From Ruegeria sp. YS9 (GTDB lineage: Bacteria > Pseudomonadota > Alphaproteobacteria > Rhodobacterales > Rhodobacteraceae): DNA of 64,000 nt. The notes beneath the pieces are model-generated. The model did not search any database and was not told where the DNA came from. It saw only the letters and a program-made list of their open reading frames with translations. Both the position numbers and the translations under genes were made by a program. Location: assembly GCF_024628725.1 (NCBI RefSeq), contig NZ_CP102409.1, positions 2,389,001-2,453,000 on the forward strand, in the 5' to 3' direction. Positions 39,480 to 49,946 of this stretch are shown piece by piece; positions within the stretch are counted from its first letter, which is position 1; each line of letters begins with the position of its first letter.

Positions 39480-40631
39480 CTACCCGAAAAACCGGGCGGC
39501 GATGTCGCCTGACATGTAACTGACGCGCCCACCAGCCAGGGTGGCCGCAACGCGATGGGTATCCGCATCCAGGATGACCAGATCGGCGCGTCTTCCCGGC
39601 GCGAGCGTGCCCCTGTCCTGCATGTCCAGCACCCGCGCGGGGCCGGACGAGACCAGCGCCCAGGCATCGGCCAGATCCAGCAGACCGGTTCTGGCCAGCA
39701 TCAGCGCCGCGCGGCGCGGGCTGGGATAGTGGTAATCCGAGGCCAACGCATCACAAAGCCCCATGGCGATCAGTTCGACGGCGCTGGCATTCCCCTTGTG
39801 CGACCCACCCCGCACAACGTTGGGAGAGCCAAGGATAACGTGATCCCCGGCGGAACGCGCGGCCTCGGCGGCTTCAAGCGTTTCGGGGAATTCGGCAATA
39901 CGCACGCCTTGGTCGCGCCACCATGCCCTTGTCTCGGCGGTCGCGTCATCATGGCTGCCCAAGCGTACCCCCATTGACACAAGTTCGGCGCTGAGTGCTT
40001 CGACGGCAGCAGGCACTTCGTTCCTGCGGGCATGCATATTGAGCAGCATCTCAAAATGCGCGTCCGGGTTGCGTCCGGCCTTCAGTGCCTGACCGGTCAG
40101 GCGCGGTGGCTTTTTGCCCTGCGCCAAACGATCATGCGGCAGGTGATCATTGAACACCACATAAGGCACCTGCCATTCGGCGATGCGACGGGCCAGACCC
40201 TCGTAATCCCCTAACATGTTGGTTTCGAAACGCAATTGCGGGATCAGATCGGTGACGGTGCTGTCCTTGACCGCAGCGATGGCCCGAAACACCTGCGCGG
40301 CAAACTCGGGGCCGCGCACGCCACCTTCCCAACTGTAGAACTGGGCCAGAACGGCGGTGGTGATGCCATTGGCGGCCAGTTCGGCTTCGGCTGCCAGAAT
40401 GCCTTCGTTCATCTGCTTCATCGCGCCGCGCCGAGGGGCGATGTGGCGTTCGAACCCGTCCCCGTGCAGATCGACGATACCGGGCAGGACAAGATAACCG
40501 CTCAGGTCAACCCTGCGCCCGGTCCGATCTTGCTGAATGACGCCCTCTGCTATCGAGAGATCGCAGCGCGACAGACCCTCCTTCGGCAACAGAACCTCTG
40601 CGCCGGTCAAAACCAGGTCCAGTGCAGTCAT
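39480..40631 (-). CDS. PhnM-like amidohydrolase
   Basis: This 383-residue protein matches PhnM (ribose 1-methylphosphonate triphosphate diphosphatase) of the amidohydrolase family: [18 protein letters not shown] near residue 50 (metal HxD type), [14 protein letters not shown] near 223, and [14 protein letters not shown]. PhnM belongs to the C-P lyase pathway, but no other phn gene is nearby, so it may act on another substrate. It is co-translated with the hydrolase gene downstream of its start (four-base overlap with the hydrolase stop) and is convergent with purK. Confidence 0.82.
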   Translation of the reverse strand: MTALDLVLTGAEVLLPKEGLSRCDLSIAEGVIQQDRTGRRVDLSGYLVLPGIVDLHGDGFERHIAPRRGAMKQMNEGILAAEAELAANGITTAVLAQFYSWEGGVRGPEFAAQVFRAIAAVKDSTVTDLIPQLRFETNMLGDYEGLARRIAEWQVPYVVFNDHLPHDRLAQGKKPPRLTGQALKAGRNPDAHFEMLLNMHARRNEVPAAVEALSAELVSMGVRLGSHDDATAETRAWWRDQGVRIAEFPETLEAAEAARSAGDHVILGSPNVVRGGSHKGNASAVELIAMGLCDALASDYHYPSPRRAALMLARTGLLDLADAWALVSSGPARVLDMQDRGTLAPGRRADLVILDADTHRVAATLAGGRVSYMSGDIAARFFG

Positions 40632-41401
40632 CGTGTGGACTCCGAGTCAGGTTCTGAGCAATCCTGCCCGATGCAGATCTCGTCGATTATCTCCATCACG
40701 CCGTCCAGCCAGGTGATCTGCCGATCGAAGCGGCCGAATTCGATGAAATGCAGCGCCTGTGCCATAACGCGCGGGTTGTTCATCATGAAGGTGTGGGTCA
40801 CCGGCAGAACAAGATGATCCTTCATCCCTTCGACCTTGGTGGTTTCAACCGAAACCTTACCGTCATCCGGCCCGTCGATCAGCGATGAAAACAGCGGGTT
40901 GAGCGAATTCTCACCCGCGATCACCCCCAGCTCAAAATCCACCGGCGGCAGGCGGCGCGGAATGCCTTCGGGACCTGTGCCCAATTGCAGGCCCGCCGGG
41001 CCGTTCAGATACCCGAACACTTCCCAGGCGCTCAGCTCATCGACCAACTGGCTGCCCTGATTGGGCGGGCCGAGCATGACGACACGACCCAGGTTCTCGG
41101 GCCGATGGTCCTTGAGCCAATAGCGCAACAGGATACCGCCCATGGAATGCGCAACGACATTGGCTTTGTCATCGCCACAGGCTGCAAGCGCGTCGGGGAT
41201 GGTTTGCTCTGCCAGTTCCGGAATACCGATTTCAGTCGATGGATACCCGTGGCGCACAACAGTATAGTCATGCGCCTTGAACAGCTGCTCCATCACGGTA
41301 AACGAGGCCTCGGTGCGCGCAAGACCGTGCAGAAGGATCACGCATTTCGCACTGGCTGCGGCTGGAACGAGGCAGAAGAGCAAGGCAATCAGAAGTTTCA
41401 T
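40628..41401 (-). CDS. secreted lipase-like alpha/beta hydrolase
   Basis: This 257-residue protein begins with a signal peptide ([16 protein letters not shown], cleavage after about residue 18). It then has the oxyanion region [13 protein letters not shown] and the nucleophile elbow AHSMGG, Ser near residue 85. The sequence recalls bacterial triacylglycerol lipase/PGAP1-like hydrolases. Its substrate cannot be told. It overlaps the start of the PhnM-like gene (ATGA), so both are co-translated. Confidence 0.84.
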   Translation of the reverse strand: MKLLIALLFCLVPAAASAKCVILLHGLARTEASFTVMEQLFKAHDYTVVRHGYPSTEIGIPELAEQTIPDALAACGDDKANVVAHSMGGILLRYWLKDHRPENLGRVVMLGPPNQGSQLVDELSAWEVFGYLNGPAGLQLGTGPEGIPRRLPPVDFELGVIAGENSLNPLFSSLIDGPDDGKVSVETTKVEGMKDHLVLPVTHTFMMNNPRVMAQALHFIEFGRFDRQITWLDGVMEIIDEICIGQDCSEPDSESTR

Positions 41402-41439
41402 AACCGCCAGATAAAGCCTATCGGCCCTCGATAAAAGCC

Positions 41440-42282
41440 CTAGCCCCGGTGACGTCGCAGCACGGCCAGCGCGATACCGCCCAAAACTAGCGTGGCGCCG
41501 ATGATCAGCCGTGCTCTGGCAATCTCGCCCAGAAAGGCGACACCGCCGAGAATTGCGATCACCGGTACGCTGAGCTGAACGACAGCCGCCACGGACGGGG
41601 CCAGTTGAGGCAAAACACGATACCACAAAGCATAGCCAAGCCCGGATGTTACCGCACCGGACAGGACCGCCAGCAGATACCCCACCCCATTCATCTGCCA
41701 GACGCCGCCGGTGGCCAGCATCGCCAGGGCAGTCAGTGGCAAAGCAACAATGAAGTTGGCGGCCGTTCCCTCCAGCGGGTTTTTCTCTGATCGGCCCGCT
41801 ATCGAGTAAAGGGCCCAACCGATACCGGCGGCGGCCATCAAAGCCGCGCCGATCAGGTCGACCTGATCGGCGTCAGTCGGCCACAGCACATAGGTCAGAC
41901 CGGCAAGCGCAACACCTGCCCCCGCCACCTGCCGGGCGGTCGGTGTCGCACCCGTCAGTGCGCCGATCGAAAACATTGTAATTTGCACCGTGCCAAACAG
42001 GATCAATGCACCCAATCCGGCATCCAGCGTCAGGTAGGCGATCGAAAACCCGATCATGTAGAGCGTCAACGATCCCGCACCAATAATCCGCCTTCGATTG
42101 CGCAGCGGAAGGCGCCCCCCGCGTGCCAGCACAAGAGCGGCCAGCACCACGGCCCCCGCCAAAACCCGCAGGATGGCAAATCCGGTCGGATCGCTGGCTC
42201 CGCTGTCGATGGCCAACCGGTTCAGAATGGAATTCGCCGCGAAGGCGCACATGGTCAGGGCGGTGAGCAAAAACAATCTCAT
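41440..42282 (-). CDS. EamA-family (DMT) transporter
   Basis: This 280-residue membrane protein has ten predicted helices in two EamA repeats, with the second repeat beginning near residue 138 ([19 protein letters not shown]). Members export amino acids or related metabolites; the substrate is unknown. ATG 42282 is the start because the 12 codons upstream are unsupported. It is the gene upstream of the hydrolase/PhnM pair on the same strand (38 bases), possibly one transcript. Confidence 0.88.
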   Translation of the reverse strand: MRLFLLTALTMCAFAANSILNRLAIDSGASDPTGFAILRVLAGAVVLAALVLARGGRLPLRNRRRIIGAGSLTLYMIGFSIAYLTLDAGLGALILFGTVQITMFSIGALTGATPTARQVAGAGVALAGLTYVLWPTDADQVDLIGAALMAAAGIGWALYSIAGRSEKNPLEGTAANFIVALPLTALAMLATGGVWQMNGVGYLLAVLSGAVTSGLGYALWYRVLPQLAPSVAAVVQLSVPVIAILGGVAFLGEIARARLIIGATLVLGGIALAVLRRHRG

Positions 42283-42408
42283 GCCATCCGCATAGCCGTT
42301 TGGGCCGAGTTTGCACACTCACTTTCCCGAAGGTCGCAAGACAGACCAACAGCGCTTGTCGAAGCTGCGTCGCAACCCGCTGACAAAACAGAACGGTCAA
42401 TACAAAAC

Positions 42409-42430
42409 GGGGCCGCCCGAAGGCGACCCC
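42409..42430 (-). terminator. terminator of the groESL operon
   Basis: Minus-strand hairpin GGGGTCGCC-TTCG-GGCGGCCCC (one mismatch) followed by GTTTTG, about 96 bases after the groEL stop. Confidence 0.7.
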
Positions 42431-42525
42431 ATTCTTAAGCTTCAGGGCTTCCCTTTCGGCAGCTTGGTCATACCGCCAAGCGCCTGTCGGGTCGTCAGAA
42501 TTCGCCAGAGGCGAATTCGACGTGC

Positions 42526-44205
<1,680 letters not shown>

Positions 44206-44224
44206 TCAGAGAAAGCGCGCGGGC

Positions 44225-44512
44225 TTACTCGATGATCCCCATGATGTCGCTTTCTTTCATCATCAGCAGCTCTTCGCCGTTGACGTTGACCTCGGTGCCC
44301 GACCATTTGCCGAACAGGATCTTGTCCCCAGCTTTGACAGCCATTGCGATCAGTTCGCCGCTGTCCTTGCGCGCGCCTTCGCCGATTGCGACGACTTCGC
44401 CTTCGCTTGGCTTTTCTTTTGCGCTGTCAGGGATGATCAGGCCGCCTGCGGTTTTCTCTTCGCTCTCTACGCGGCGAACCAGCACACGGTCATGAAGCGG
44501 TTTCAATGCCAT
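44225..44512 (-). CDS. groES: co-chaperonin GroES
   Basis: This 95-residue protein begins [20 protein letters not shown] and has the mobile loop region [15 protein letters not shown] and the roof loop. It is the lid of GroEL. It is the first gene of the groESL operon, 55 bases upstream of groEL; promoter and CIRCE lie 59-121 bases before its ATG. Confidence 0.98.
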   Translation of the reverse strand: MALKPLHDRVLVRRVESEEKTAGGLIIPDSAKEKPSEGEVVAIGEGARKDSGELIAMAVKAGDKILFGKWSGTEVNVNGEELLMMKESDIMGIIE

Positions 44513-44570
44513 CTTTGCAGCTCCTTGGGCTCAAAGTTTATCTATCCTCCCCTCACCGGATGGCGAGGCG

Positions 44571-44597
44571 TTAGCACTCGGGGTGTGTGAGTGATAA
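44571..44597 (-). promoter_or_regulatory. CIRCE operator (HrcA site) before groES
   Basis: TTAGCACTC-N9-GAGTGATAA matches the CIRCE consensus with one change in one arm. It overlaps the expected transcription start, so HrcA should repress groESL until heat stress. Confidence 0.92.
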
Positions 44598-44604
44598 CGA
44601 CGCA

Positions 44605-44633
44605 TAGCTAGGGAGTCTGAAACTCCGAGTCAA
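44605..44633 (-). promoter_or_regulatory. groESL promoter
   Basis: Minus-strand TTGACT (44633-44628), 17 bases, TAGCTA (44610-44605): a near-ideal housekeeping promoter immediately upstream of CIRCE. Confidence 0.75.
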
Positions 44634-44663
44634 CAAGTTGTGAGAGATTTTTTGCAAGATGGA

Positions 44664-45338
44664 TCAGTCAGCCTGTTCCCAGCTATAGGCCCAGTGTTTC
44701 AAGCCTTCCGCTCCGGCTGACGTAAGCCCGTAGATGCCTTTTTCAACCTTCTCGAACCACCCATAGTGATTTTCCCGCATAAGCCGGGTGGCAACCGGGA
44801 CGCCGACCGACTTGGCGACGTCTGATCCCTTGGTCGGGCCATTTTCGGCCAAAAAGGCCGCACATTTCAGTGCATCCTGCCGATACGCCGTCACGATACC
44901 ATGGCGCGTCGCGCCCCCGGCGTTCGGGTCACCTTCCAGCCGGTCGAATTCCCGCAGCAACCGTGCGGCCCTGGCTTTGTTCTTGCGGGGCGCATAGGGG
45001 CCGGGATCGCACTGAACCTCGACCGTGCCATCAGCCCGCACGGTGATCAGGCCCAGGCCAAGCCTTCGACACAGTGCCAGATTATCTTTCAGCGCCCGCC
45101 GGGCCGTTCGGCCCGTGGGTTTGCAGACTGCGATATAGACCAGATCGGTGAGTTTCAGCCGGGTGATCGCCTGATGAAACAGGGCCAGCGTGAAACGCAG
45201 TTTCAGTTCGACAATCACCGGCGCATCCCCATCGCGCACCGCAACGATGTCGGCTGCGCCGACTTCGCCCTTGACGGCGTATCCCTGCCGCTCCAGCAGC
45301 GCCTTGACCGGGGGATAGAGATCCTGCTCGCGGTTCAT
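44664..45338 (-). CDS. DUF2161 protein, PD-(D/E)XK nuclease-like fold
   Basis: This 224-residue protein has a nuclease-like core: Asp30 in GEVGAADIVAV and Glu44-Leu-Lys46 in PVIVELKLRF, as in PD-(D/E)XK enzymes. It ends with a winged-helix-like tail (GIVTAYRQDALKCAA and later KVEKGIYGLT). DUF2161 proteins are annotated as putative phosphodiesterases or nucleases; no activity is established. It is not in a defence cluster: groESL lies downstream and a TraB-like gene is divergent. Confidence 0.85.
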   Translation of the reverse strand: MNREQDLYPPVKALLERQGYAVKGEVGAADIVAVRDGDAPVIVELKLRFTLALFHQAITRLKLTDLVYIAVCKPTGRTARRALKDNLALCRRLGLGLITVRADGTVEVQCDPGPYAPRKNKARAARLLREFDRLEGDPNAGGATRHGIVTAYRQDALKCAAFLAENGPTKGSDVAKSVGVPVATRLMRENHYGWFEKVEKGIYGLTSAGAEGLKHWAYSWEQAD

Positions 45339-45448
45339 GTGGCCATGCTACGCAGATTGTCGGGGAATACCAGACGGGCGGCTTGAACATCGGAAGGTGG
45401 CGTGGCTAAGTCTGGGTTCAACTTCTTGACACCATTCAGGCTGGCTCC

Positions 45449-46429
45449 ATGCGTTTGCTCACTTTTCTTGCGTTCCTTCTGTTTCCGATCTCGGCTCAGG
45501 CCGCGTGCGAGGGGGTGGACCTGCGACCGCAACTGCCCGAGGAAACCCGGACCAAATTGCAAAGCGCAGTGGCCCAGATCGCTTATCCCGAAGGCAATCA
45601 CTGGATTGCACGCAAGGGCGACACGGTTTTGCACATCATCGGCACGCTGCACAGTTACGATCCGCGCATGGAAGGCGTAATTGACCGCCTGTCGCCCGAA
45701 CTCAGCAAAGCGGACGCCTTTTATTTCGAAGTCACCCAGGACGACATGGACGCCTTCGAAAAGACCATGGCCAGCGACCTGAGTGCGGTGATGATTACCT
45801 CGGGCCCTACGTTGATCGACCTGATGGCGGAAGACGACTGGGATGCGCTGTCCGCAGCCCTGGCCCAGCGCGGCATCCCCGGCTGGATGGCTGCGAAGAT
45901 GCGCCCGTGGTTCCTGACCATGATGCTGAGCATTCCGCCCTGCATGATCGAGGACCCGAATGCGACTTATGGAATGGACGCCCGTCTGAACGATCTGGCC
46001 GTCGAACAAGGTATCCCGCAGCACTCGCTGGAACGAATCGAAGACCTGATGGCCATGTTCGACAGTCACCCTCTGGAAAAACAGGTCGAGTCGCTTGTGC
46101 GCCTGTCCGGGGCGATGCAGGGCAATGCGGACCAGTTGGCCACCATGGCCAACGCGTATCTGGAAGAAAAGCACGCCGAGATCATACAGCTTGCCCGCCT
46201 ACAGGGGCTGGAGCAGTCGGGCCTGAGCCCCGAGGCATTTGACGCGGAATGGCGCAATTTCGAGCAGCAGATGCTGGTGCAGCGAAACGCCAACTGGATG
46301 GCGCAGATGCTGGACATCAGGGATCAGACAGTTGTGATTGCGGTCGGCGCGGGGCACCTGAGCGATGATTACGGCCTGCTGAACCAGCTGGAAGAAGCCG
46401 GATACGTTCTGACACGCGCCGCATTCTGA
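45449..46429 (+). CDS. TraB/GumN-family secreted protein
   Basis: This 326-residue protein has a signal peptide (LLTFLAFLLFPISAQA, cleavage near 18) and then the TraB/GumN (TIKI-like) pattern: IIGTLHSYDPRM near residue 64 and VVIAVGAGHLSDDYGLLNQL near the C-terminus. Eukaryotic TIKI relatives are metalloproteases, but the bacterial function is unknown. It stands alone, with pyrophosphatase 110 bases on. Confidence 0.88.
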   Translation: MRLLTFLAFLLFPISAQAACEGVDLRPQLPEETRTKLQSAVAQIAYPEGNHWIARKGDTVLHIIGTLHSYDPRMEGVIDRLSPELSKADAFYFEVTQDDMDAFEKTMASDLSAVMITSGPTLIDLMAEDDWDALSAALAQRGIPGWMAAKMRPWFLTMMLSIPPCMIEDPNATYGMDARLNDLAVEQGIPQHSLERIEDLMAMFDSHPLEKQVESLVRLSGAMQGNADQLATMANAYLEEKHAEIIQLARLQGLEQSGLSPEAFDAEWRNFEQQMLVQRNANWMAQMLDIRDQTVVIAVGAGHLSDDYGLLNQLEEAGYVLTRAAF

Positions 46430-46539
46430 ACGGGCCCGGCGGTTTTCAGACCAAGCGTCGCAGACGGTGGTCTGCGGCGTGACAACGGCATCTACCCGCC
46501 CTATAAGGCGCGCAAATTCTCATTCCGCAGGACTCTGAC

Positions 46540-47460
46540 ATGACGACGCTAGTATTTGGCCACAAATCCCCCGACACAGATTCCACAGGTTCGCCGATCC
46601 TGTGGTCGTGGTACCTGAACGAGGTCAAGGGTGAGCAGACCGAACCCGTACTGCTGGGTGAACCCAACACCGAAGCAACATTCATGCTGGAAAACTGGGA
46701 CCTGCCCAAGCCGCGGATCCTTGAGGACCTGCCCGCGGAAACCCCGGTAGTTATCGTCGACACCAACAACCCCGCCGAACTGCCGGCCAACATCAACGAC
46801 GCCGACATCCGCGCCATCATCGATCATCACAAGCTGGTCGGTGGCCTGGAAACCAAAGGCCCGATCGACATCACAGTGCGCCCCCTGGCCTGCACCGCCA
46901 CCATCATGGTCGATCTGATGGGCGAAGATGCGGCCAAGATGCCCGACGCCATCAAAGGCGCCGCGCTTACCTGCATTCTGTCGGATACTCTGGAGTTCCG
47001 CTCTCCCACCACCACGGCGCATGACCGCGAGGTTGCAGAACGTCTGGCGGCCGAGCTCGAGCTGGACATTTCGGCATATGCAGCCGACATGTTTGCGGCG
47101 AAATCGGATGTCTCGTCCTTCTCGGACGCCGAGTTGATCCGCATGGACAGCAAGGAATACGAGGTCGACGGCACCAAATTCCGGGTCTCGGTTCTGGAAA
47201 CCACCGCCCCCGGCGTCGTTCTGGACCGCAAGGCCAGCCTGGCGGACTCGATGGTGGAAGTTGCCAAGGAAGACGGCGTCGATCAGGTGCTGCTGTTCGT
47301 GGTTGATATCCTGAACGAAGAGGCCACCCTGCTGGTCCCCAATGATCTGGTCAAAGCCGTGGCCGAGAAAAGCTTTGGTGTTACCGTGGACGGGGACGCC
47401 GTCGTTCTGCCCGGTATCATGAGCCGCAAAAAGCAGATCATTCCAAACCTGAAGGTCTGA
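46540..47460 (+). CDS. ppaC: manganese-dependent inorganic pyrophosphatase (family II)
   Basis: This 306-residue DHH-family enzyme has His8, Asp12 and Asp14 in GHKSPDTDS, the DHH triad near residue 95 (IIDHHKL) and the C-terminal SRKK phosphate-binding motif near 296-299. It hydrolyses pyrophosphate and needs Mn or Co. The length is typical. A strong bidirectional terminator follows. Confidence 0.96.
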   Translation: MTTLVFGHKSPDTDSTGSPILWSWYLNEVKGEQTEPVLLGEPNTEATFMLENWDLPKPRILEDLPAETPVVIVDTNNPAELPANINDADIRAIIDHHKLVGGLETKGPIDITVRPLACTATIMVDLMGEDAAKMPDAIKGAALTCILSDTLEFRSPTTTAHDREVAERLAAELELDISAYAADMFAAKSDVSSFSDAELIRMDSKEYEVDGTKFRVSVLETTAPGVVLDRKASLADSMVEVAKEDGVDQVLLFVVDILNEEATLLVPNDLVKAVAEKSFGVTVDGDAVVLPGIMSRKKQIIPNLKV

Positions 47461-47482
47461 TTTCCGTACAAATCGAATTCAT

Positions 47483-47507
47483 AGGGCGCCCCAACGGCGC
47501 CCTTTTT
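47483..47507. terminator. bidirectional terminator between ppaC and the orphan gene
   Basis: AGGGCGCC-CCAAC-GGCGCCCT, an 8-bp perfect stem with five T after it; it serves ppaC and touches the end of the convergent gene. Confidence 0.88.
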
Positions 47508-48294
47508 AGTGTTCGACCGCCTCAGATTCTTCCGACCAAAGGTACAGATTTCCGTCGCGGCGATAGAAGATCATTTTGTGATCTTTGAACAAGTCATCCT
47601 CGGTGATCTCTTCCCAATCCGTGGAGTCGCTATTCAGGACTTTGCGGAAATATTGAATACACAGATTGGTCACACCCACCCACAAGAGATCACCGGGGCA
47701 TGGTTCTCCTTGTTGGGGCTCAAAGGTGTCAGCCCGGAACTCAAAACACGTCTCGAACGGGTAGATACCCCTGCACCTTTCGGCGGCATAATAGAAAATT
47801 TGATACGTGAAGAAGTTTGCTCTGGCTGTATTCGCAAGGAACAGAATTTCGCTCCACTGAGTTTCATTCCTTTCGAGATAATAGTACGGCGTGAAAATCT
47901 CATAGGCCGTTGCAAAAGCAAAAACCCTTTCGCCAATATCCCTCATATATTTGTATGGCCTGTATGTCAGCGTGCTCCAGTCTCGAATGTCAAAACGATC
48001 GTCTGGCCTCTTGGGAATGACATCCTCTTCGGCAAAGATTGCCTTGGCAAAAATAAGGTTCACACCCTTTTGCCCGGAATTGCGGGCTGACGTTGTAATC
48101 TTGACCGGCACAATCCCTTCACCCACGGGCTTACCAACATCTGCTGAAACGTTCACTTCGAGCACGTAGTTCTTTTTGACCTCGAACAGACCAAATTGAA
48201 AAACTGCCCATAGCCCGGCAAGCGTGATGGCAACGATTTGGAACCATCGGAAAAGCACATCGGTCGTACTGTGGGTTTTGGTATTATTCCCCAT
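47506..48294 (-). CDS. single-pass membrane protein of unknown family, A+T-rich
   Basis: This 262-residue protein has a short N-terminal tail, one hydrophobic helix at about 18-37 (VAITLAGLWAVFQFG), and a large outer domain rich in aromatic residues and Glu/Asp. It has four cysteines in the last 90 residues (near 172, 180, 197 and 210) that may form disulfides. Codon use and composition are visibly poorer in G+C than the neighbours, which suggests recent acquisition. I recognise no family. It is convergent with ppaC and divergent from the HAD gene. Confidence 0.75.
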   Translation of the reverse strand: MGNNTKTHSTTDVLFRWFQIVAITLAGLWAVFQFGLFEVKKNYVLEVNVSADVGKPVGEGIVPVKITTSARNSGQKGVNLIFAKAIFAEEDVIPKRPDDRFDIRDWSTLTYRPYKYMRDIGERVFAFATAYEIFTPYYYLERNETQWSEILFLANTARANFFTYQIFYYAAERCRGIYPFETCFEFRADTFEPQQGEPCPGDLLWVGVTNLCIQYFRKVLNSDSTDWEEITEDDLFKDHKMIFYRRDGNLYLWSEESEAVEH

Positions 48295-48450
48295 GTCACG
48301 CTCCGCAAATTCTTTAAAACATTCGCATTACTATACCACAGAACCCTTTTTCGACGAATTACAGGACCGCAGGCGAAGGGTGCGGGATGGTCATTTGGCC
48401 CGTGCTTTGGCATAGCTGTCGCCAACGCGATATCAGACCCAGAGGCCCCC

Positions 48451-49326
48451 ATGACCCAGATCGTTTCCTCGCTTTCCGAGATCTCGGACCGTTACAAGGC
48501 ATTGTTCGTCGACCTTTGGGGCTGTGTTCACAACGGCATCACGGCCTACCCCGAGGCCGTCGAAGCGCTGAAGGCCTATCGTGCCAAGGGTGGACTGGTG
48601 GTTTTGGTCACGAACTCTCCCAAACCTCGCGCCGGGGTGGCAGAGCAACTCGTGCAATTCAACGTCCCCGCCGACGCGTATGACACCATCGCCACCAGCG
48701 GGGATTCCGCGCGCTCGGCGATGTTCCGGGGTGCTGTGGGGCGCAAGGTTTACTTCATGGGCGAGTGGCAACGTGATGCGGGCTTTTTCGAACCGCTGAA
48801 ACTGCTGGATCATCCCATCCATATCGAGCGTGTGCCGCTGAAGGAAGCCGAGGGTATCGTCTGCTGCGGCCCGTTCGATCCGATGGCCGACCCGGATGTG
48901 AACCGGCCGGATTTCCTGTACGCCAAGCAGATGGGGATGAAACTGCTTTGTGCGAACCCTGACATTGTTGTCGACCGCGGAGAGGTGCGCGAATGGTGTG
49001 CCGGTGCTTTGGCCAGGCTGTACACCGAAATGGGCGGTGAAAGCCTGTATTTCGGCAAACCGCATCCCCCGATCTATGACCTGGCCCGACGCCGGTTGCA
49101 GGAACTGGGGCACGATATCCCCGACAGCGACATTCTGGTGATCGGCGACGGCCCCCATACGGACATTCTGGGCGGCATGGGAGAGGGCATTGATTCTCTG
49201 TTCATCTCGGGCGGGCTGGCTGCGGCCGAGACAAAAACGTCGCATCATCCGCATCACGAATCCCTAACCGCCTATATTGAAAGGGAAAAGATCAATCCAA
49301 CCTACACGATCGGGCGCTTGAGGTAG
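48451..49326 (+). CDS. TIGR01459-type HAD hydrolase (NagD-like)
   Basis: This 291-residue HAD phosphatase has motif I FVDLWGCVHNG at about residues 19-29; the second Asp of the usual DxD appears as Trp-Gly-Cys in this subgroup. It also has VLVTNSPKPR and the C-terminal VIGDGPHTDILGG near 231. It is close to the NagD group but its substrate is unknown. ATG 48451 is chosen, since the frame upstream to 48238 is antisense to the orphan gene start. The MaoC gene follows 101 bases later. Confidence 0.9.
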   Translation: MTQIVSSLSEISDRYKALFVDLWGCVHNGITAYPEAVEALKAYRAKGGLVVLVTNSPKPRAGVAEQLVQFNVPADAYDTIATSGDSARSAMFRGAVGRKVYFMGEWQRDAGFFEPLKLLDHPIHIERVPLKEAEGIVCCGPFDPMADPDVNRPDFLYAKQMGMKLLCANPDIVVDRGEVREWCAGALARLYTEMGGESLYFGKPHPPIYDLARRRLQELGHDIPDSDILVIGDGPHTDILGGMGEGIDSLFISGGLAAAETKTSHHPHHESLTAYIEREKINPTYTIGRLR

Positions 49327-49427
49327 CAAGAAAAGACTTGATTTTCTGCAACTGCGAAGTAATAAAGTTGCCATCGCTGGCCAAATGATGGTTTTTTCTT
49401 TCACGGCCGATTTCGAGTGAGGGCAAC

Positions 49428-49871
49428 ATGTTGGACAATCTTCCGCGCGGAACGATCTGTATCGAAGACATCGAAATGGGCATGTCCCGCCACCTGCGCA
49501 AAGTGGTGACGGATGAAGATATCGAAATGTTCGCGCAGGTCTCGACCGACCGGAATCCGGTGCATCTGGACGACGACTATGCCCGCGATACGATCTTCGA
49601 AGGCCGTATTGCCCACGGAATGCTGACGGCGGGTCTGATCTCGGCCGTGATCGGTGAACAACTGCCGGGCCACGGCACCGTCTACATGGGTCAGTCACTG
49701 AAGTTTCTGGCGCCTGTGCGCCCGGGTGACATGGTCTATGCCGAGGTGAAAGTGATCGACATCGATTTCGCCAAGCGCCGCGTCAAGCTGGACTGCCATT
49801 GTTCGGTCGAGGGCAAGAAGGTCCTGATCGGCGAAGCGATGGTGCTTGCCCCGTCGCGCAAGTTCGACTGA
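49428..49871 (+). CDS. MaoC-family (R)-hydratase
   Basis: This 147-residue hot-dog-fold protein has the hydratase 2 motif: Asp in STDRNPVHLDDDYA near 44 and His in GRIAHGMLTAG near residue 63. It likely hydrates short (R)-enoyl-CoA thioesters in beta-oxidation or polyhydroxyalkanoate supply. It is followed by a terminator. Confidence 0.93.
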   Translation: MLDNLPRGTICIEDIEMGMSRHLRKVVTDEDIEMFAQVSTDRNPVHLDDDYARDTIFEGRIAHGMLTAGLISAVIGEQLPGHGTVYMGQSLKFLAPVRPGDMVYAEVKVIDIDFAKRRVKLDCHCSVEGKKVLIGEAMVLAPSRKFD

Positions 49872-49892
49872 CCCGCAAACACAGTCTTGCAA

Positions 49893-49916
49893 AAGGCGCC
49901 CGACCGGCGCCTTTTT
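49893..49916 (+). terminator. Rho-independent terminator after the MaoC gene
   Basis: AAGGCGCC-CGACC-GGCGCCTT, 8-bp perfect stem with a run of six T. Confidence 0.88.
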
Positions 49917-49946
49917 TGTTTGGACACTCAACTGGACGCAAGGTCG

